Assembly: GCA_964447605.1 (NCBI GenBank) | Contig: CAYUTA010000002.1 | Span: 1 to 64,000, forward strand | Direction: 5' to 3' | Origin: CAYUTA01 sp964447605 | Lineage (GTDB): Bacteria > Bacillota > Clostridia > Christensenellales > CAG-138 | Length of the DNA: 64,000 nt | Shown here: positions 8,405 through 17,365 of the stretch, one piece after another | Position numbering within the stretch: the stretch's first letter is position 1 | How the letters are laid out: every line of letters begins with the position of its first letter | Notes under the pieces: model-generated | Database searches by the model: none | What the model saw: only the letters and a program-made list of their open reading frames with translations | Told to the model about the DNA's origin: nothing | Position numbers and translations under genes: made by a program

Positions 8405-8432
8405 CAGACAGGTTCCCCCATCAATTTATAAT
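8405..8432 (+). promoter_or_regulatory. Probable sigma-A promoter of the lyase/dehydrogenase operon
   Basis: CAGACA (8405-8410), 16 bases, TATAAT (8427-8432), about 32 bases before AGAGAGGT and the ATG at 8471. A small palindrome GTATCCTGATAC (8437-8448) lies at the expected start of the transcript and could be an operator. The -35 match is partial (four of six). Confidence 0.55.
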
Positions 8433-8470
8433 GTACGTATCCTGATACGCAAAGAGAGGTATAACGAAAT

Positions 8471-9382
8471 ATGTTGAAGCCTACGGGTTCCTGGGCGGCG
8501 CTTCCAACCCCCTTTACGCCGGATGACAAAATCGATTTCCCCGGCTTTGAAATCCTGATCGACCGGCAAATCCGCTATCATACCAGTGAACTTTTCATCC
8601 TTGGTTCATGCGGCGAGACGTCCCTGCTTTCTCTGGAAGAAAAAAAGCGGATTGTCAGGGAAACCATCAAGATGACCAAGGGCCGTATCCCCACCTTCTT
8701 CAATGCCTCCATGGCCTCAACGCAGGCAAGCATTGATTTTGCAAAGTTTTGCGAGGACGAGGGCGCGGAGGGCGTAATTTTCACCGTACCGGCGTATGTT
8801 TTGGTTTCGCAGTCGGCGGCGTTCGCGCATTTTGACGCATGCATGGGCGCGGTCGGCATTCCCGTTGGAATCTACAACAATCCTTCGCGCCTCGGCGTAA
8901 ACGTCAATCCCGAGACCATCCATGCGCTTTTACAGAGGCACCAAAACTTTGTCGTCATGAAGGAGGCCGTCCCGAACTGCCAGCAGTTCGTACAGGTCAA
9001 GCGCCTGTGCGGCGATGCAATCAACATCCTCTGCTGCGATTTTCCCAAGTATTCGATCATGCTTCCGGTGCTTGCCATCGGCGGAAACGGCGCGGCAAAC
9101 ATCGGCGCAAACATCATTCCGGAGGAGGTCGCCGTCTATTCGCGTCCCTGGACCAGCATGGAGATCATCAACGAATGCCGTGAAACCTATTTCCGGTATT
9201 ATCCGCTGCTCGAGGCGCTGTATATGTTCTCCAACCCCGTCTGCATCAAGGCAGCCCTGCGCCTGCTCGGGCTGCCCGGCGGGCATGTGCGGAATCCCTA
9301 TCAGGAGCTGGCGGGCGAACGGCTCGAGCATCTGCGTCGGGTCATGGAAGAGCTCGGCGTGTTTGAAAAATACGCGGTATAG
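8471..9382 (+). CDS. Dihydrodipicolinate synthase/N-acetylneuraminate lyase family protein
   Basis: A 303-residue class I aldolase of the DHDPS/NAL superfamily (TIM barrel). The Schiff-base lysine is Lys164 in VVMKEAVPN, and the supporting tyrosine is Tyr135 in GIYNNPSR. The substrate loop reads GSCGETS instead of the usual GTTGE, so it is not a housekeeping DapA. In hydroxyproline catabolism a family member deaminates pyrroline-4-hydroxy-2-carboxylate to 2-oxoglutarate semialdehyde; leading an operon of dehydrogenase subunits makes that, or a related imine lyase role, attractive. Start ATG 8471 follows AGAGAGGT. Alternative: a 2-keto-3-deoxy sugar acid or 4-hydroxy-2-oxoglutarate aldolase. 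Confidence 0.88.
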   Translation: MLKPTGSWAALPTPFTPDDKIDFPGFEILIDRQIRYHTSELFILGSCGETSLLSLEEKKRIVRETIKMTKGRIPTFFNASMASTQASIDFAKFCEDEGAEGVIFTVPAYVLVSQSAAFAHFDACMGAVGIPVGIYNNPSRLGVNVNPETIHALLQRHQNFVVMKEAVPNCQQFVQVKRLCGDAINILCCDFPKYSIMLPVLAIGGNGAANIGANIIPEEVAVYSRPWTSMEIINECRETYFRYYPLLEALYMFSNPVCIKAALRLLGLPGGHVRNPYQELAGERLEHLRRVMEELGVFEKYAV

Positions 9383-9402
9383 CGTTTCTGGAGGAATCAG
9401 TC

Positions 9403-10758
9403 ATGCAGCAGGAGCAGCTTGTTGTCATCGGCGGGACCGCCGCCGGCTTGAGCGCGGCCTCCGCGGCCAAGCGCGCATGCCCGGACTGGAACGTGCGCGT
9501 CTTTGAAAAGACCGGGTACGTCGGCTACGGTTCGTGCGGGCTTCCCTATTTCATCGGAGACATCATAAAGAGCGCCGACGATCTCATCGCTTTTACGCCG
9601 GAGCAGATGCGGCAAAAGCGCGGCGTCGACGTGCGGGTTCATCATGAGGCGCTCTCCATTGACCGCGCGGCAAAAACCATACTCGTTCAGGATCTGGCGG
9701 GCGGCGGCTGTGCAGTCGTCCCGTATACAAAGCTCGTGATCGCAACCGGCGCGTCGCCCATCGTGCCGCCCATTCCCGGCATAGACCGCACGGGCGTATT
9801 TACCGTGCGCTGCGTGGAGGATGGGATCGCCGTTAAGCGCGCGCTCGGCGGCGGCGCAAAGCAGGTGGTTTGCATCGGCGGCGGCTTCATCGGCCTTGAG
9901 TTGACTGCAGAGCTTGCAGCATGCGGGCATAGGGTCTCCCTGCTGGAGGCGATGCCGCGCTTACTGCCCATGTTGCCCGAAGCCTATGCGCAAATGGTTG
10001 TGGACACGCTGGAGAACAACGGCGTTACCGTTGCTCTGAACACCCGCGCAACGGCGGTCGAGGGGAACGCGGCCGTTGAAAGCGTCCGTACGGAGGATGG
10101 TCGGCGGTTGCCTGCGCAGCTTGTCATCGCCGCGGTCGGCGTCCGGCCAAACGGCGCTCTGGCGGCCGACGCAGGCCTGGCGGTTGCAAAAAACGGCGCG
10201 ATTCTTGTCGACGCTTACCAGCGTACCTCCGATTCGGGCATCTTTGCCTGCGGCGACTGTGTGCAGATGTTCGATTGCATCGACCAGAATCCCGCATATT
10301 TTCCGCTCGGCACCACGGCCAACAAGCAGGGGAAGCTGGCCGGATTGAATGCCGCCGGCGCGAACAAACGGTTCCCCGGCGTACTTGGCTCACAGATCAC
10401 CAAGGTGTTTGAGCTGTATGTCGGCGCAACCGGCCTCTCGCTCGCTTCCGCCCTGTCGCTTGGCTATGACGCGGCGTGCTGCTCGGTTAAAAAAGCCGAC
10501 AGGGCCTCCTATTACCCGGGCGCAACGGACAATCACATTACGCTGGTATTTGAAAAATCGGGCGGCAGGCTGCTCGGCGCGCAGGCTGCCGGCGGCTGCT
10601 CCATTGCAGGGCGGCTCAACGTGGCCGCAACGGCCATTGCGGCGGGGATGACGATCGAAATGCTCAACGGCGTTGATTTTGTATATGCGCCGCCGGTCGC
10701 GCCGGTTTACGACCCCATGTTGATTGCCGCTTCACAGTCTTTAAAGCGGCTCGGCTGA
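9403..10758 (+). CDS. FAD-dependent pyridine nucleotide-disulfide oxidoreductase (CoA-disulfide reductase/NADH oxidase-like)
   Basis: A 451-residue flavoprotein with an N-terminal FAD-binding GGTAAGLSAA (about 10-19), the single redox Cys45 in YGSCGLPYF, an NAD(P)H-binding GGGFIGLELTAEL near residue 160, FACGDC before the second FAD contact, and a C-terminal dimerisation domain. One active-site Cys is the mark of CoA-disulfide reductase, NADH oxidase and NADH peroxidase enzymes. In this operon it might pass electrons between NAD(H) and the Fe-S dehydrogenase, or reduce a disulfide or persulfide. It starts 20 bases after the lyase, behind CTGGAGGAA. Confidence 0.88.
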   Translation: MQQEQLVVIGGTAAGLSAASAAKRACPDWNVRVFEKTGYVGYGSCGLPYFIGDIIKSADDLIAFTPEQMRQKRGVDVRVHHEALSIDRAAKTILVQDLAGGGCAVVPYTKLVIATGASPIVPPIPGIDRTGVFTVRCVEDGIAVKRALGGGAKQVVCIGGGFIGLELTAELAACGHRVSLLEAMPRLLPMLPEAYAQMVVDTLENNGVTVALNTRATAVEGNAAVESVRTEDGRRLPAQLVIAAVGVRPNGALAADAGLAVAKNGAILVDAYQRTSDSGIFACGDCVQMFDCIDQNPAYFPLGTTANKQGKLAGLNAAGANKRFPGVLGSQITKVFELYVGATGLSLASALSLGYDAACCSVKKADRASYYPGATDNHITLVFEKSGGRLLGAQAAGGCSIAGRLNVAATAIAAGMTIEMLNGVDFVYAPPVAPVYDPMLIAASQSLKRLG

Positions 10759-10790
10759 GCGGGCATGCTATTTAGAATGAGGGTCAGCAT

Positions 10791-11981
10791 ATGGTGATAA
10801 AAAAAGAGGTTTGTATCATAGGCGGCGGCGTAATGGGTCTGTCTTCCGCCTACTATTTGAGCAGGGCGGGCAAGTCCGCCGTTGTTTTTGAGCGCAGCGG
10901 CATTGGCGACGGCGCTTCCGCGGCATGCGACGACATGATTATGATGCAGTCCAAGCAGCTGGGCAGCAATCTCACGCTTGCGCTGGACGGACTTGAACTG
11001 TTTCGTTCGCTCGGCGGCCAATTACAGCAGGACGTCGGCTACCATCCCTGCGGCGGCATGGTGCTCATCGACAGCGCGCGCCAGCTTTCCGCGATGGAGG
11101 CGTTTGTTGCAAAGCAGCGTTCCTATGGCCTCGATGTGCGTATCGTTGAAAAAAAAGAGCTGCGTCAGCTGCAGCCGCATGTGGCCGGTTGGGTCGTTGC
11201 GTCGACCTATTGCGGAAGCGACGCGCACATCGACCCGCTCCGGCTGTTGAGGGGCTTTGTAAAAAACGCGCGCCGTTTGGGGGCAGACATCATCCGTCCT
11301 GCGGACGTGACCGGCATCGACCGCTCCGGCGACCATTGGCGCGTAACAACGCGGCAGGGCGATGTGGCGGAGTGCGACGCCGTGCTTTTGGCAACGGGCG
11401 CGTGGACGGCCGCGCTGGGTGAAATGCTGGGCGTCCACCTTCCGGTCCGGCCGCGCAAGGGCCATATTTTAATCACAGAACCCATCCCGCCCGTCAGCCC
11501 CACGCACCTGTGGTCGGCCGCTTACATTGCCTCCAAGCTGGGCGTCGATCTGGTCGGTGGACGGGATGCGTTCGAGCAGGAGATCGGGCACGGTTTTGTG
11601 TTCTCGCGCACGGCCGAGGGAAACCATTTAATCGGCGGCACGCGCGAAAACGCGGGGTTCGACAAAACAACGCACACGCGCGTGATTGAAACCATCCTGC
11701 GCCATGCGATCCGGTACCTTCCCATTCTCGAGCGGGTGCATATCATTCGTACCATCGCGGGCTTCCGCCCCGCAACGCCGGACGGACGCGCGCTGGTCGG
11801 TCCGGTCCCCGGACTGCCGGGCGTCTTTGTTCTTGCCGGGCACGAGGGCGACGGCATCTCGCTTTGCCCGCTGATGGGGCGCGCGGTTGCGGACATGATT
11901 TGCGGCCGCAGCGTGGACGGGCGGTTTGCCGAGTTTGCCCCGGAACGGTTTGCCGCGCCCGAATCTACGACTGCGAGGTGA
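10791..11981 (+). CDS. DAO-family FAD oxidoreductase (amino-acid dehydrogenase beta-type subunit)
   Basis: A 396-residue D-amino-acid-oxidase-fold flavoprotein (glycine oxidase/sarcosine oxidase beta/HcnC relatives). The dinucleotide motif GGGVMGLSSAYYLSRAG is near residues 11-27, and the typical C-terminal GLPGVFVLAGHEGDGISLCP completes the FAD site. In heterotrimeric D-hydroxyproline, octopine and nopaline dehydrogenases this subunit carries the amine-oxidising FAD. It lies in one transcription unit with matching small Fe-S and HcnB-like subunits, 5 to 32 bases apart or overlapping. The substrate is probably a secondary amine or cyclic amino acid, inferred from subunit composition and the adjacent lyase. 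Confidence 0.85.
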   Translation: MVIKKEVCIIGGGVMGLSSAYYLSRAGKSAVVFERSGIGDGASAACDDMIMMQSKQLGSNLTLALDGLELFRSLGGQLQQDVGYHPCGGMVLIDSARQLSAMEAFVAKQRSYGLDVRIVEKKELRQLQPHVAGWVVASTYCGSDAHIDPLRLLRGFVKNARRLGADIIRPADVTGIDRSGDHWRVTTRQGDVAECDAVLLATGAWTAALGEMLGVHLPVRPRKGHILITEPIPPVSPTHLWSAAYIASKLGVDLVGGRDAFEQEIGHGFVFSRTAEGNHLIGGTRENAGFDKTTHTRVIETILRHAIRYLPILERVHIIRTIAGFRPATPDGRALVGPVPGLPGVFVLAGHEGDGISLCPLMGRAVADMICGRSVDGRFAEFAPERFAAPESTTAR

Positions 11982-11985
11982 TTTC

Positions 11986-12276
11986 ATGAAAGACGAACTG
12001 ATTTGCCGTTGCGAGGAGGTCTACCGTTCGGAAATCGAACAGGCCATCGAGGACGGCGCGGTCACTGCCAACGAGCTCAAACGCTTCACCCACGCCTGTA
12101 TGGGCCTGTGTCAGGGAAGAACCTGCCGCAGGACCGTGCTGGGCATTTTGGCGGAAAAAACGGGACGGCCGCCCGAGGATGTGGCACCGCCCACGTTTCG
12201 CCCGCCGGTACGCCCCGTGACCGTCGGACAGATTGCATCGGAGCAACCGCATTGTGGGAAGGAGCAGCAAGAATGA
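11986..12276 (+). CDS. BFD-like [2Fe-2S]-binding protein
   Basis: A 96-residue protein with the bacterioferritin-associated-ferredoxin-like cysteine pattern CRCEEV near the start (Cys5, Cys7) and CMGLCQGRTC (about 38-47), which bind a [2Fe-2S] cluster. In many bacterial amine dehydrogenases this domain is fused to the HcnB-like subunit; here it is a separate gene. It begins 4 bases after the DAO-family subunit and overlaps the next Fe-S gene by ATGA. Likely an internal electron relay of the complex. Confidence 0.85.
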   Translation: MKDELICRCEEVYRSEIEQAIEDGAVTANELKRFTHACMGLCQGRTCRRTVLGILAEKTGRPPEDVAPPTFRPPVRPVTVGQIASEQPHCGKEQQE

Positions 12277-12599
12277 GACGCGTCGCAGAGCATCCGGTCC
12301 TCGGTAAGCTGGAGGACGAACGGGAGATCACCATCTATGTCGACGGCATGCCCTACCCTGCGCGCGAGGGCGAAATGCTCGCAGCCGCGCTGACCGCCAA
12401 CGGCATTTCAACCTTCCGCTATACAAAAAAACACCACAGGCCGCGCGGAATCTTCTGCGCAATCGGCCGCTGTACCGACTGCGTGATGACCGTGGACGGC
12501 GTTCCCAACGTGAGAACCTGCGTGACGCCGGCCAGGGACGGGATGCGCTTAAGCGTCCAGCAGGGTACGGGAACATGGAGAAAAGAGCCGCAAGTATGA
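12273..12599 (+). CDS. [2Fe-2S] ferredoxin-like subunit (HcnA-like)
   Basis: A 108-residue plant-type ferredoxin-fold subunit. The cluster motif is FCAIGRCTDC plus a later Cys in VRTCVTP, as in the HcnA/D-hydroxyproline dehydrogenase gamma subunit. Start ATG 12273 is set by the ATGA overlap with the BFD-like gene and GGAAGGAG upstream; the longer frame back to 12003 lies inside that gene. It also overlaps the following flavoprotein by ATGA. It should move electrons between the two FAD subunits. Confidence 0.87.
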   Translation: MRRVAEHPVLGKLEDEREITIYVDGMPYPAREGEMLAAALTANGISTFRYTKKHHRPRGIFCAIGRCTDCVMTVDGVPNVRTCVTPARDGMRLSVQQGTGTWRKEPQV

Positions 12600-13699
12600 A
12601 GCAATTTCAAGTCGTGATTGTTGGCGCGGGCCCTGCGGGGCTCTCCGCCGCCATCGAGGCTGCGCGGGCGGGCGCATCAGTTTTGGTCGTTGATGAAAAC
12701 ACGCGCCCCGGCGGCCAGCTGTTTAAGCAGATTCATAAGTTCTTTGGTTCCAGCGAGCACCATGCGGGCGTCCGTGGATTCGAAATCGGGCGCATGCTCC
12801 TTGAAGAAATCGAGCGACTGGGCGTTGAGGTTCAGCTTTCCTCCGTCGTGCTGGGAATTGAAGAGCAGCATCTGCTCTGGATCGTGCAAGGCGACGAAAC
12901 GCCGCGGCAGGTACATGCCGACCGCATCGTTCTTGCCACGGGCGCGACAGAAAACGCCGTCCCCTTCCCCGGCTGGGATCTGCCCGGCGTTATGAGCGCG
13001 GGCGCGGCGCAGACCATGACGCATGTCAACCGCGTATTGCCCGGCGAAACCGTGGTGATGATCGGTTCCGGCAACGTTGGCGTGATCGTTTCGTATCAGC
13101 TTTTGCAGGCCGGTGCAAACGTCGCCGCAATCGTTGAGGCCGCGCCGAAGCTGACCGGCTATGGCGTGCACACGGCCAAGGTGCGCCGTGCGGGCATCCC
13201 CTTCTTCCCCTCCCACACCGTCAGGCGCGTCATGGGCGAAAGCCGTGTCGAAGCCGTTGAGCTGGTCAAGGTGGACGCGCGCTTTCGGCCCGTTCCCGGA
13301 ACGGAATTTCCGGTCTGCGCCGATACGGTATGCATTGCCACCGGCCTCACGCCGTTGATCGAGCTTGGCGAGCTTGCGGGCTGTCAAACCACGCATATCC
13401 GCGCGTTGGGCGGCTTTCTTCCCCTGCATGACCGCAGGATGCAGACGTCCGTCCCCACCATCTATGCCGCCGGCGATATCGCCGGCGTGGAGGAAGCCAG
13501 CACCGCGATGGAAGAGGGCCGCCTGGCCGGCGTCAACGCCGCGGCGAGCCTTGGGCTGATCGCAGGCGATACGGCCGTCGGCAGGACCGCCGCGATCTGG
13601 GAGAGCCTCGATGCGCTGCGCTCCGGCCGCTTTGGGCGGATTCGGTATGATTTCAAGCAAAAGATTTTACAATGCGCGGAGGAACGATTCCATGTGTGA
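12596..13699 (+). CDS. HcnB-like FAD/NAD(P)-binding oxidoreductase (alpha-type subunit)
   Basis: A 367-residue flavoprotein with VIVGAGPAGLSAAIEAARAG at about 6-25, a GSGNVGVIVSYQLLQAG nucleotide motif near residue 160 and a closing YAAGDIAGVEEAS. It matches the alpha subunit of D-hydroxyproline/opine dehydrogenases and HcnB. Unlike many homologues it lacks a C-terminal BFD-like domain, which is supplied by the separate small gene upstream. Start ATG 12596 gives an ATGA overlap; an in-frame ATG at 12575 would extend it by seven residues. Confidence 0.87.
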   Translation: MKQFQVVIVGAGPAGLSAAIEAARAGASVLVVDENTRPGGQLFKQIHKFFGSSEHHAGVRGFEIGRMLLEEIERLGVEVQLSSVVLGIEEQHLLWIVQGDETPRQVHADRIVLATGATENAVPFPGWDLPGVMSAGAAQTMTHVNRVLPGETVVMIGSGNVGVIVSYQLLQAGANVAAIVEAAPKLTGYGVHTAKVRRAGIPFFPSHTVRRVMGESRVEAVELVKVDARFRPVPGTEFPVCADTVCIATGLTPLIELGELAGCQTTHIRALGGFLPLHDRRMQTSVPTIYAAGDIAGVEEASTAMEEGRLAGVNAAASLGLIAGDTAVGRTAAIWESLDALRSGRFGRIRYDFKQKILQCAEERFHV

Positions 13700-14198
13700 A
13701 AACGGTTTAAAAACCACCGGCGCGCCTTCCCTTGAAGAATTGAAAGCATCCGCCTCTTATCCGGACGGGACGGCCATACGCAAAGGCGCCATCGCCATTG
13801 TGGAGTGTGTCGAGTGCATCCCCTGCAATCCATGTGAGTCCGCATGCCCGGTTGGCGCCATCCGGGTCGGCAAACCGATCACCAACCTGCCGTCGGTCGA
13901 TTATGCGCTGTGTACCGGCTGCGGACGCTGCATCAGCAGATGCCCCGGCCTGGCCATCCTCGTAAAAAATGCCGCTGAGAGCGATACGCTGGCCAGCGTC
14001 ATGTTTCCCTATGAATACCTACCTCTTCCGGCTGTCGGAAGCAGCGTGTGCATGGTGGACCGCCACGGAGCGCCGGTCTGCGGCGGCACGGTCAAACGGG
14101 TTGCCACCAACGCGGCCAACCATCAGACGGCGGTCGTCACCGCAACGTTTGAGAAGCGCTTTTATCACGAGGTTGTCAGCATCCGAAGGCCGCATTGA
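13692..14198 (+). CDS. 4Fe-4S ferredoxin-type electron transfer subunit
   Basis: A 168-residue protein with two ferredoxin cluster motifs: CVECIPCNPCESACP and CTGCGRCISRCP, each of the form CxxCxxCxxxCP with an extra Cys in the first. The tail (about residues 100-168) has no motif I know. The start at 13692 is set by GGAGGAACG and an 8-base overlap with the HcnB-like gene. As last gene of the operon it probably passes electrons from the amine dehydrogenase to a soluble acceptor or reductase. A fourth Fe-S protein is unusual beside the aerobic three-subunit enzymes. Confidence 0.85.
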   Translation: MCENGLKTTGAPSLEELKASASYPDGTAIRKGAIAIVECVECIPCNPCESACPVGAIRVGKPITNLPSVDYALCTGCGRCISRCPGLAILVKNAAESDTLASVMFPYEYLPLPAVGSSVCMVDRHGAPVCGGTVKRVATNAANHQTAVVTATFEKRFYHEVVSIRRPH

Positions 14199-14379
14199 TT
14201 TCCGGTCCGGCCCATGGTTCAACGGCAAGTCCCCCCAGTTTCCCCCTGCGCTTTCGTCGTCTTGCAGCCCTTCGTGCGCCGCAGGAGGCTTGTAAATTCA
14301 AATAGAGCCATACGTGTTGAGATCGGAAAACGTCCGCAGAGGCGGTTTTCGGCGGCCCAGCGGTCCGATTTGGGCGGAA

Positions 14380-16497
14380 TCACCACTTTTTCAAAAACGT
14401 CCGCTCAAACTCAACAATCGTCAGCGCCTTGGAAAAAGTGAAGCCCTGGGCATATTGAACCCCAAGTCCTTTCAGACGCTCAAGCTGTTCCCGCGTTTCC
14501 ACGCCCACCGCTGTAACGGGCAATTGATTCAATTCGCCGCACAGGCCGACAATGTGCTCAACCAGGGCTCCGGCCTTGTCATTCTCCGCAAAGCCCGCTA
14601 TCAGCTTCTTATCCAGTTTCAGTTCGCCAAGGTCGATCTCGGTCAGAATGGACAGGTTCAGATTCTGCGCGCCGTAATCGTTCAGCGCAACGGAAAAACC
14701 CGCCCCGGCAAGCCGCTCCGCAATCCGAACCAATTCCTCCATCTCGACCGGTGCGACGTTCCCGGTTATCTCGATACAGATCTGCCGGGGCTGCACGCTG
14801 TGTTTCAAGCAGGTTTCCAGAATACGCTCCACAGCATCAGGCGCAAGCAATGTAGTTTTTGAAAGGTTGACGGCGATTCCGACCGGATCGTACCCTTCCG
14901 CCTTCCACCGTTCGAGCGTGGCGCACACCACCTCTGTCACATAAAAATCCAGGTATGGAAGCGCATTCCCGGCTTCAAGCAGCGGCAGGAACTGGTCCGG
15001 CAAAACCGGTTCCCCGTCCGTTTTTTTGCGGCGGACAAGCGCTTCCGCACCGCAGGTACGGCCGCCGGACAGCGCAACCTTCGGCTGCAGGTACACCATA
15101 AACTTTTCCTGGACGATATCCTGCAGCAGTTGCCTGACAAGTTGATTTCGGCTATCCTGCGCGCCATACAGGGCGCCTTTGTGGTAGGACTGCTTTTCAG
15201 CATACATCAGATTGTCCGCATCCCGAATCAAAAGGGTGATATCCCGGGTTCCCCGATCCCAGACCGCGCCGATGGAGACGCTGAAATCACGCCGTAATTG
15301 AGACTTTTGCCTCATCTGCCCGACTTTTTCCTCAAAGGCTGCCTCAGGAATATCCGTGCAGATTACAATAAACTCATCGCCGCCCACCCGGAATGCCTGG
15401 TCTGGAAAAACGCCGCGGATCATGTTTGCCACGTCCTGAATCAGATGATCCCCGTATTCGTGCCCACAGGTATCATTTATGGTTTTGAGCCCGTTGATGT
15501 CCACATAAACGATCCCGGCGCACTTTGAGGGCGCACGCTCCAGCTCCTGTATTCTGGCAATATACTTATTGCGGTTGAACAGGCCGGTGAGCATATCCAC
15601 ATAGCCCATTCTTTCAAGCCGCAGAGCTGTCTTTCGTTTTTGCATGTCGCCGGCGATCATTTTGCTCACCGTATAAATCAGACCCATATCGCCGTCCGAC
15701 TCTCTTCTTTCAAAAAGCGCGGGCTCATCCACGCCAATAAAGCCGACGATCTGACCGAGTTCCTCCAAAGGCGCGGCCACCAGGCTCCCGACCCCCTTTA
15801 CCCTGAGAATCCGGCCGATATTGCCGTTTTTTTCCGCGCTTTCCGAATTCCTATAGAAGATCTGCTTGCTTTTATTGGGGCTTTGCAGCCAGATGCCGAA
15901 AAACCCGCCCAGATACGGCGCGCGCCCGGCGATGCCGCACGCACGCCACTCATATGTTTTCCGCAGCATGTCGCTTTCAAAATCCACCTCATAAATATAA
16001 GCGCGCTTTCCGCCATAGTACCGGCCGATCGTCTCCAGCAGGCGCTCCACGGCCGTCTCCATATCCGTCTCCTCGGCCAGCAGCCGCAGGCACTCTGCAA
16101 GCGTTGCCTCGCCTGTCAGCCTTTCATGAAGCTTCTCGATTTCAATCTCCTGCTCCGTAATGTCGTAAGCAATTTCTAAACGCAGGCTGCGCCCGGCTTT
16201 GGCTGCAATCTTCTTGTCCCAGATAGCAAAATGCCGGCCGGCATGTTTGTTATAATGTTTCCAATAAACGGCTCCGGTTTCGAAAAGCTGTCTGTTTGTG
16301 CAAAACGGGCAAGGCGCGTCCAGACCCTGCAAAACCGCATAGCATTTCTGTCCCCGGTATGCCTCGTGCGAAGCCTGTCCGAAAATATCCATTCCGAATC
16401 GATTCATGTATAATAGCGCATAGTTCTCCATGTCCGCAAGATATGCAATCGCCTGGATCTCATCGGCAAGGAGCTCAGCATATTCGCTGTTTGACAA
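14380..16497 (-). CDS. PAS-GAF-GGDEF-EAL cyclic-di-GMP signalling protein
   Basis: A 705-residue cytosolic protein; no membrane segment seen. Order: a PAS-like N-terminus with CYAVLQG and PCPFC, a coiled linker (QEIEIEKLHERL), a GAF-like sensor region (about 130-280), a diguanylate cyclase domain with intact GGDEF at 372-376, then an EAL domain with EAL at 485-487. The EAL part looks impaired: the usual DDFG is NDYG and the usual EGVE is VGVE, while VNLS, EIT and LKLD are kept. It may therefore make c-di-GMP and use the EAL domain as a binding or regulatory part. The start codon is TTG, behind GAGGGGAGTAAT. Transcribed alone, convergent to the Fe-S operon. Confidence 0.9.
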   Translation of the reverse strand: MSNSEYAELLADEIQAIAYLADMENYALLYMNRFGMDIFGQASHEAYRGQKCYAVLQGLDAPCPFCTNRQLFETGAVYWKHYNKHAGRHFAIWDKKIAAKAGRSLRLEIAYDITEQEIEIEKLHERLTGEATLAECLRLLAEETDMETAVERLLETIGRYYGGKRAYIYEVDFESDMLRKTYEWRACGIAGRAPYLGGFFGIWLQSPNKSKQIFYRNSESAEKNGNIGRILRVKGVGSLVAAPLEELGQIVGFIGVDEPALFERRESDGDMGLIYTVSKMIAGDMQKRKTALRLERMGYVDMLTGLFNRNKYIARIQELERAPSKCAGIVYVDINGLKTINDTCGHEYGDHLIQDVANMIRGVFPDQAFRVGGDEFIVICTDIPEAAFEEKVGQMRQKSQLRRDFSVSIGAVWDRGTRDITLLIRDADNLMYAEKQSYHKGALYGAQDSRNQLVRQLLQDIVQEKFMVYLQPKVALSGGRTCGAEALVRRKKTDGEPVLPDQFLPLLEAGNALPYLDFYVTEVVCATLERWKAEGYDPVGIAVNLSKTTLLAPDAVERILETCLKHSVQPRQICIEITGNVAPVEMEELVRIAERLAGAGFSVALNDYGAQNLNLSILTEIDLGELKLDKKLIAGFAENDKAGALVEHIVGLCGELNQLPVTAVGVETREQLERLKGLGVQYAQGFTFSKALTIVEFERTFLKKW

Positions 16498-16675
16498 ATT
16501 ACTCCCCTCTTTCGGACTCTGATCTGGTGGAAGGCCAGGTTATATAAAATTATATTAACATGGCGGCATGTCCGCTTCCAATACATTTTTAACAAAAATA
16601 CGACCGATTTTGCCGCTTTTCTGCAAATCGGACCCGTTAAGGGAAGCGCCGTGCGCAACAGAATCTAACCGATGT

Positions 16676-17350
16676 TCACGGTTCAAACAATGCGTCGTAC
16701 AGCGTAAAACGCTCCCGGCGGTAATCGATCAGGCCGTCGCGCTTCATGCGCGAAAGCTCCGCGCACAACGCGCTTCTGTCCACGCCGAGGTAATCGGCAA
16801 AGCCCTGCCGCTTGAACGGAACGCAGACCTCCCGCGCGTTGTTTTGCGAGGCCAGCTCCATAAGGTAGGACGACAGCTTGCCGCGCAGGGAGCGCCGCGC
16901 CATATGGCATTGCTTCCGGATCAGCGCGATGTTCTTGTTGGCCAGTAGCGCAAGCGCGTTTTTCAGCAGAAGGCTGTGCGTCTCACATCTCTGCTCACAG
17001 CCGTCGATGAGCCGCCGCGCATCCATAAGAATTGCCTCGCAGTCGCTCTCGGCATACAGGTACACATCCTCATTGAAACGGTGCGCTACGGAAAGCGATA
17101 GCCCGAACAGCTCGTTGTGTTCCACGCGGGAGAGCAGCGCCCGGTTCCCAAGCGCGTCGTCCTGCACCACCAATACGGCGCCGGTAAGCAGAACTCCGAT
17201 CTTTGGAATCGGCTGTCCGCCGTGCATGATGATCTCTCCCCGGTCGTATTTCCAAACGGCTGCGCCGGTGCAGCGCAATATTTTTTCCAACTCGCTTCGG
17301 CCGATGCCGCAAAAAAGCGCGTTTTGTGCGGCGGATTGAAAAATACCCAT
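16676..17350 (-). CDS. Crp/Fnr family regulator, divergent from the flavodiiron operon
   Basis: A 224-residue regulator with a cupin-like sensor domain (KYDRGEIIMHGGQPIPKIGVLLTG), a dimer helix and a winged helix with recognition sequence QGFADYLGVDRSALCAELSRM. Cysteines at about 14, 27, 104, 118 and 122 are present but do not form the classic Fnr cluster spacing; redox or haem sensing remains open. It is transcribed away from the oxygen-defence operon, sharing a 90-base control region with one palindrome, so it most likely controls that operon and itself. ATG 17350 follows GAGGGC. Confidence 0.88.
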   Translation of the reverse strand: MGIFQSAAQNALFCGIGRSELEKILRCTGAAVWKYDRGEIIMHGGQPIPKIGVLLTGAVLVVQDDALGNRALLSRVEHNELFGLSLSVAHRFNEDVYLYAESDCEAILMDARRLIDGCEQRCETHSLLLKNALALLANKNIALIRKQCHMARRSLRGKLSSYLMELASQNNAREVCVPFKRQGFADYLGVDRSALCAELSRMKRDGLIDYRRERFTLYDALFEP

Positions 17351-17365
17351 GCATTGCCCTCATTT

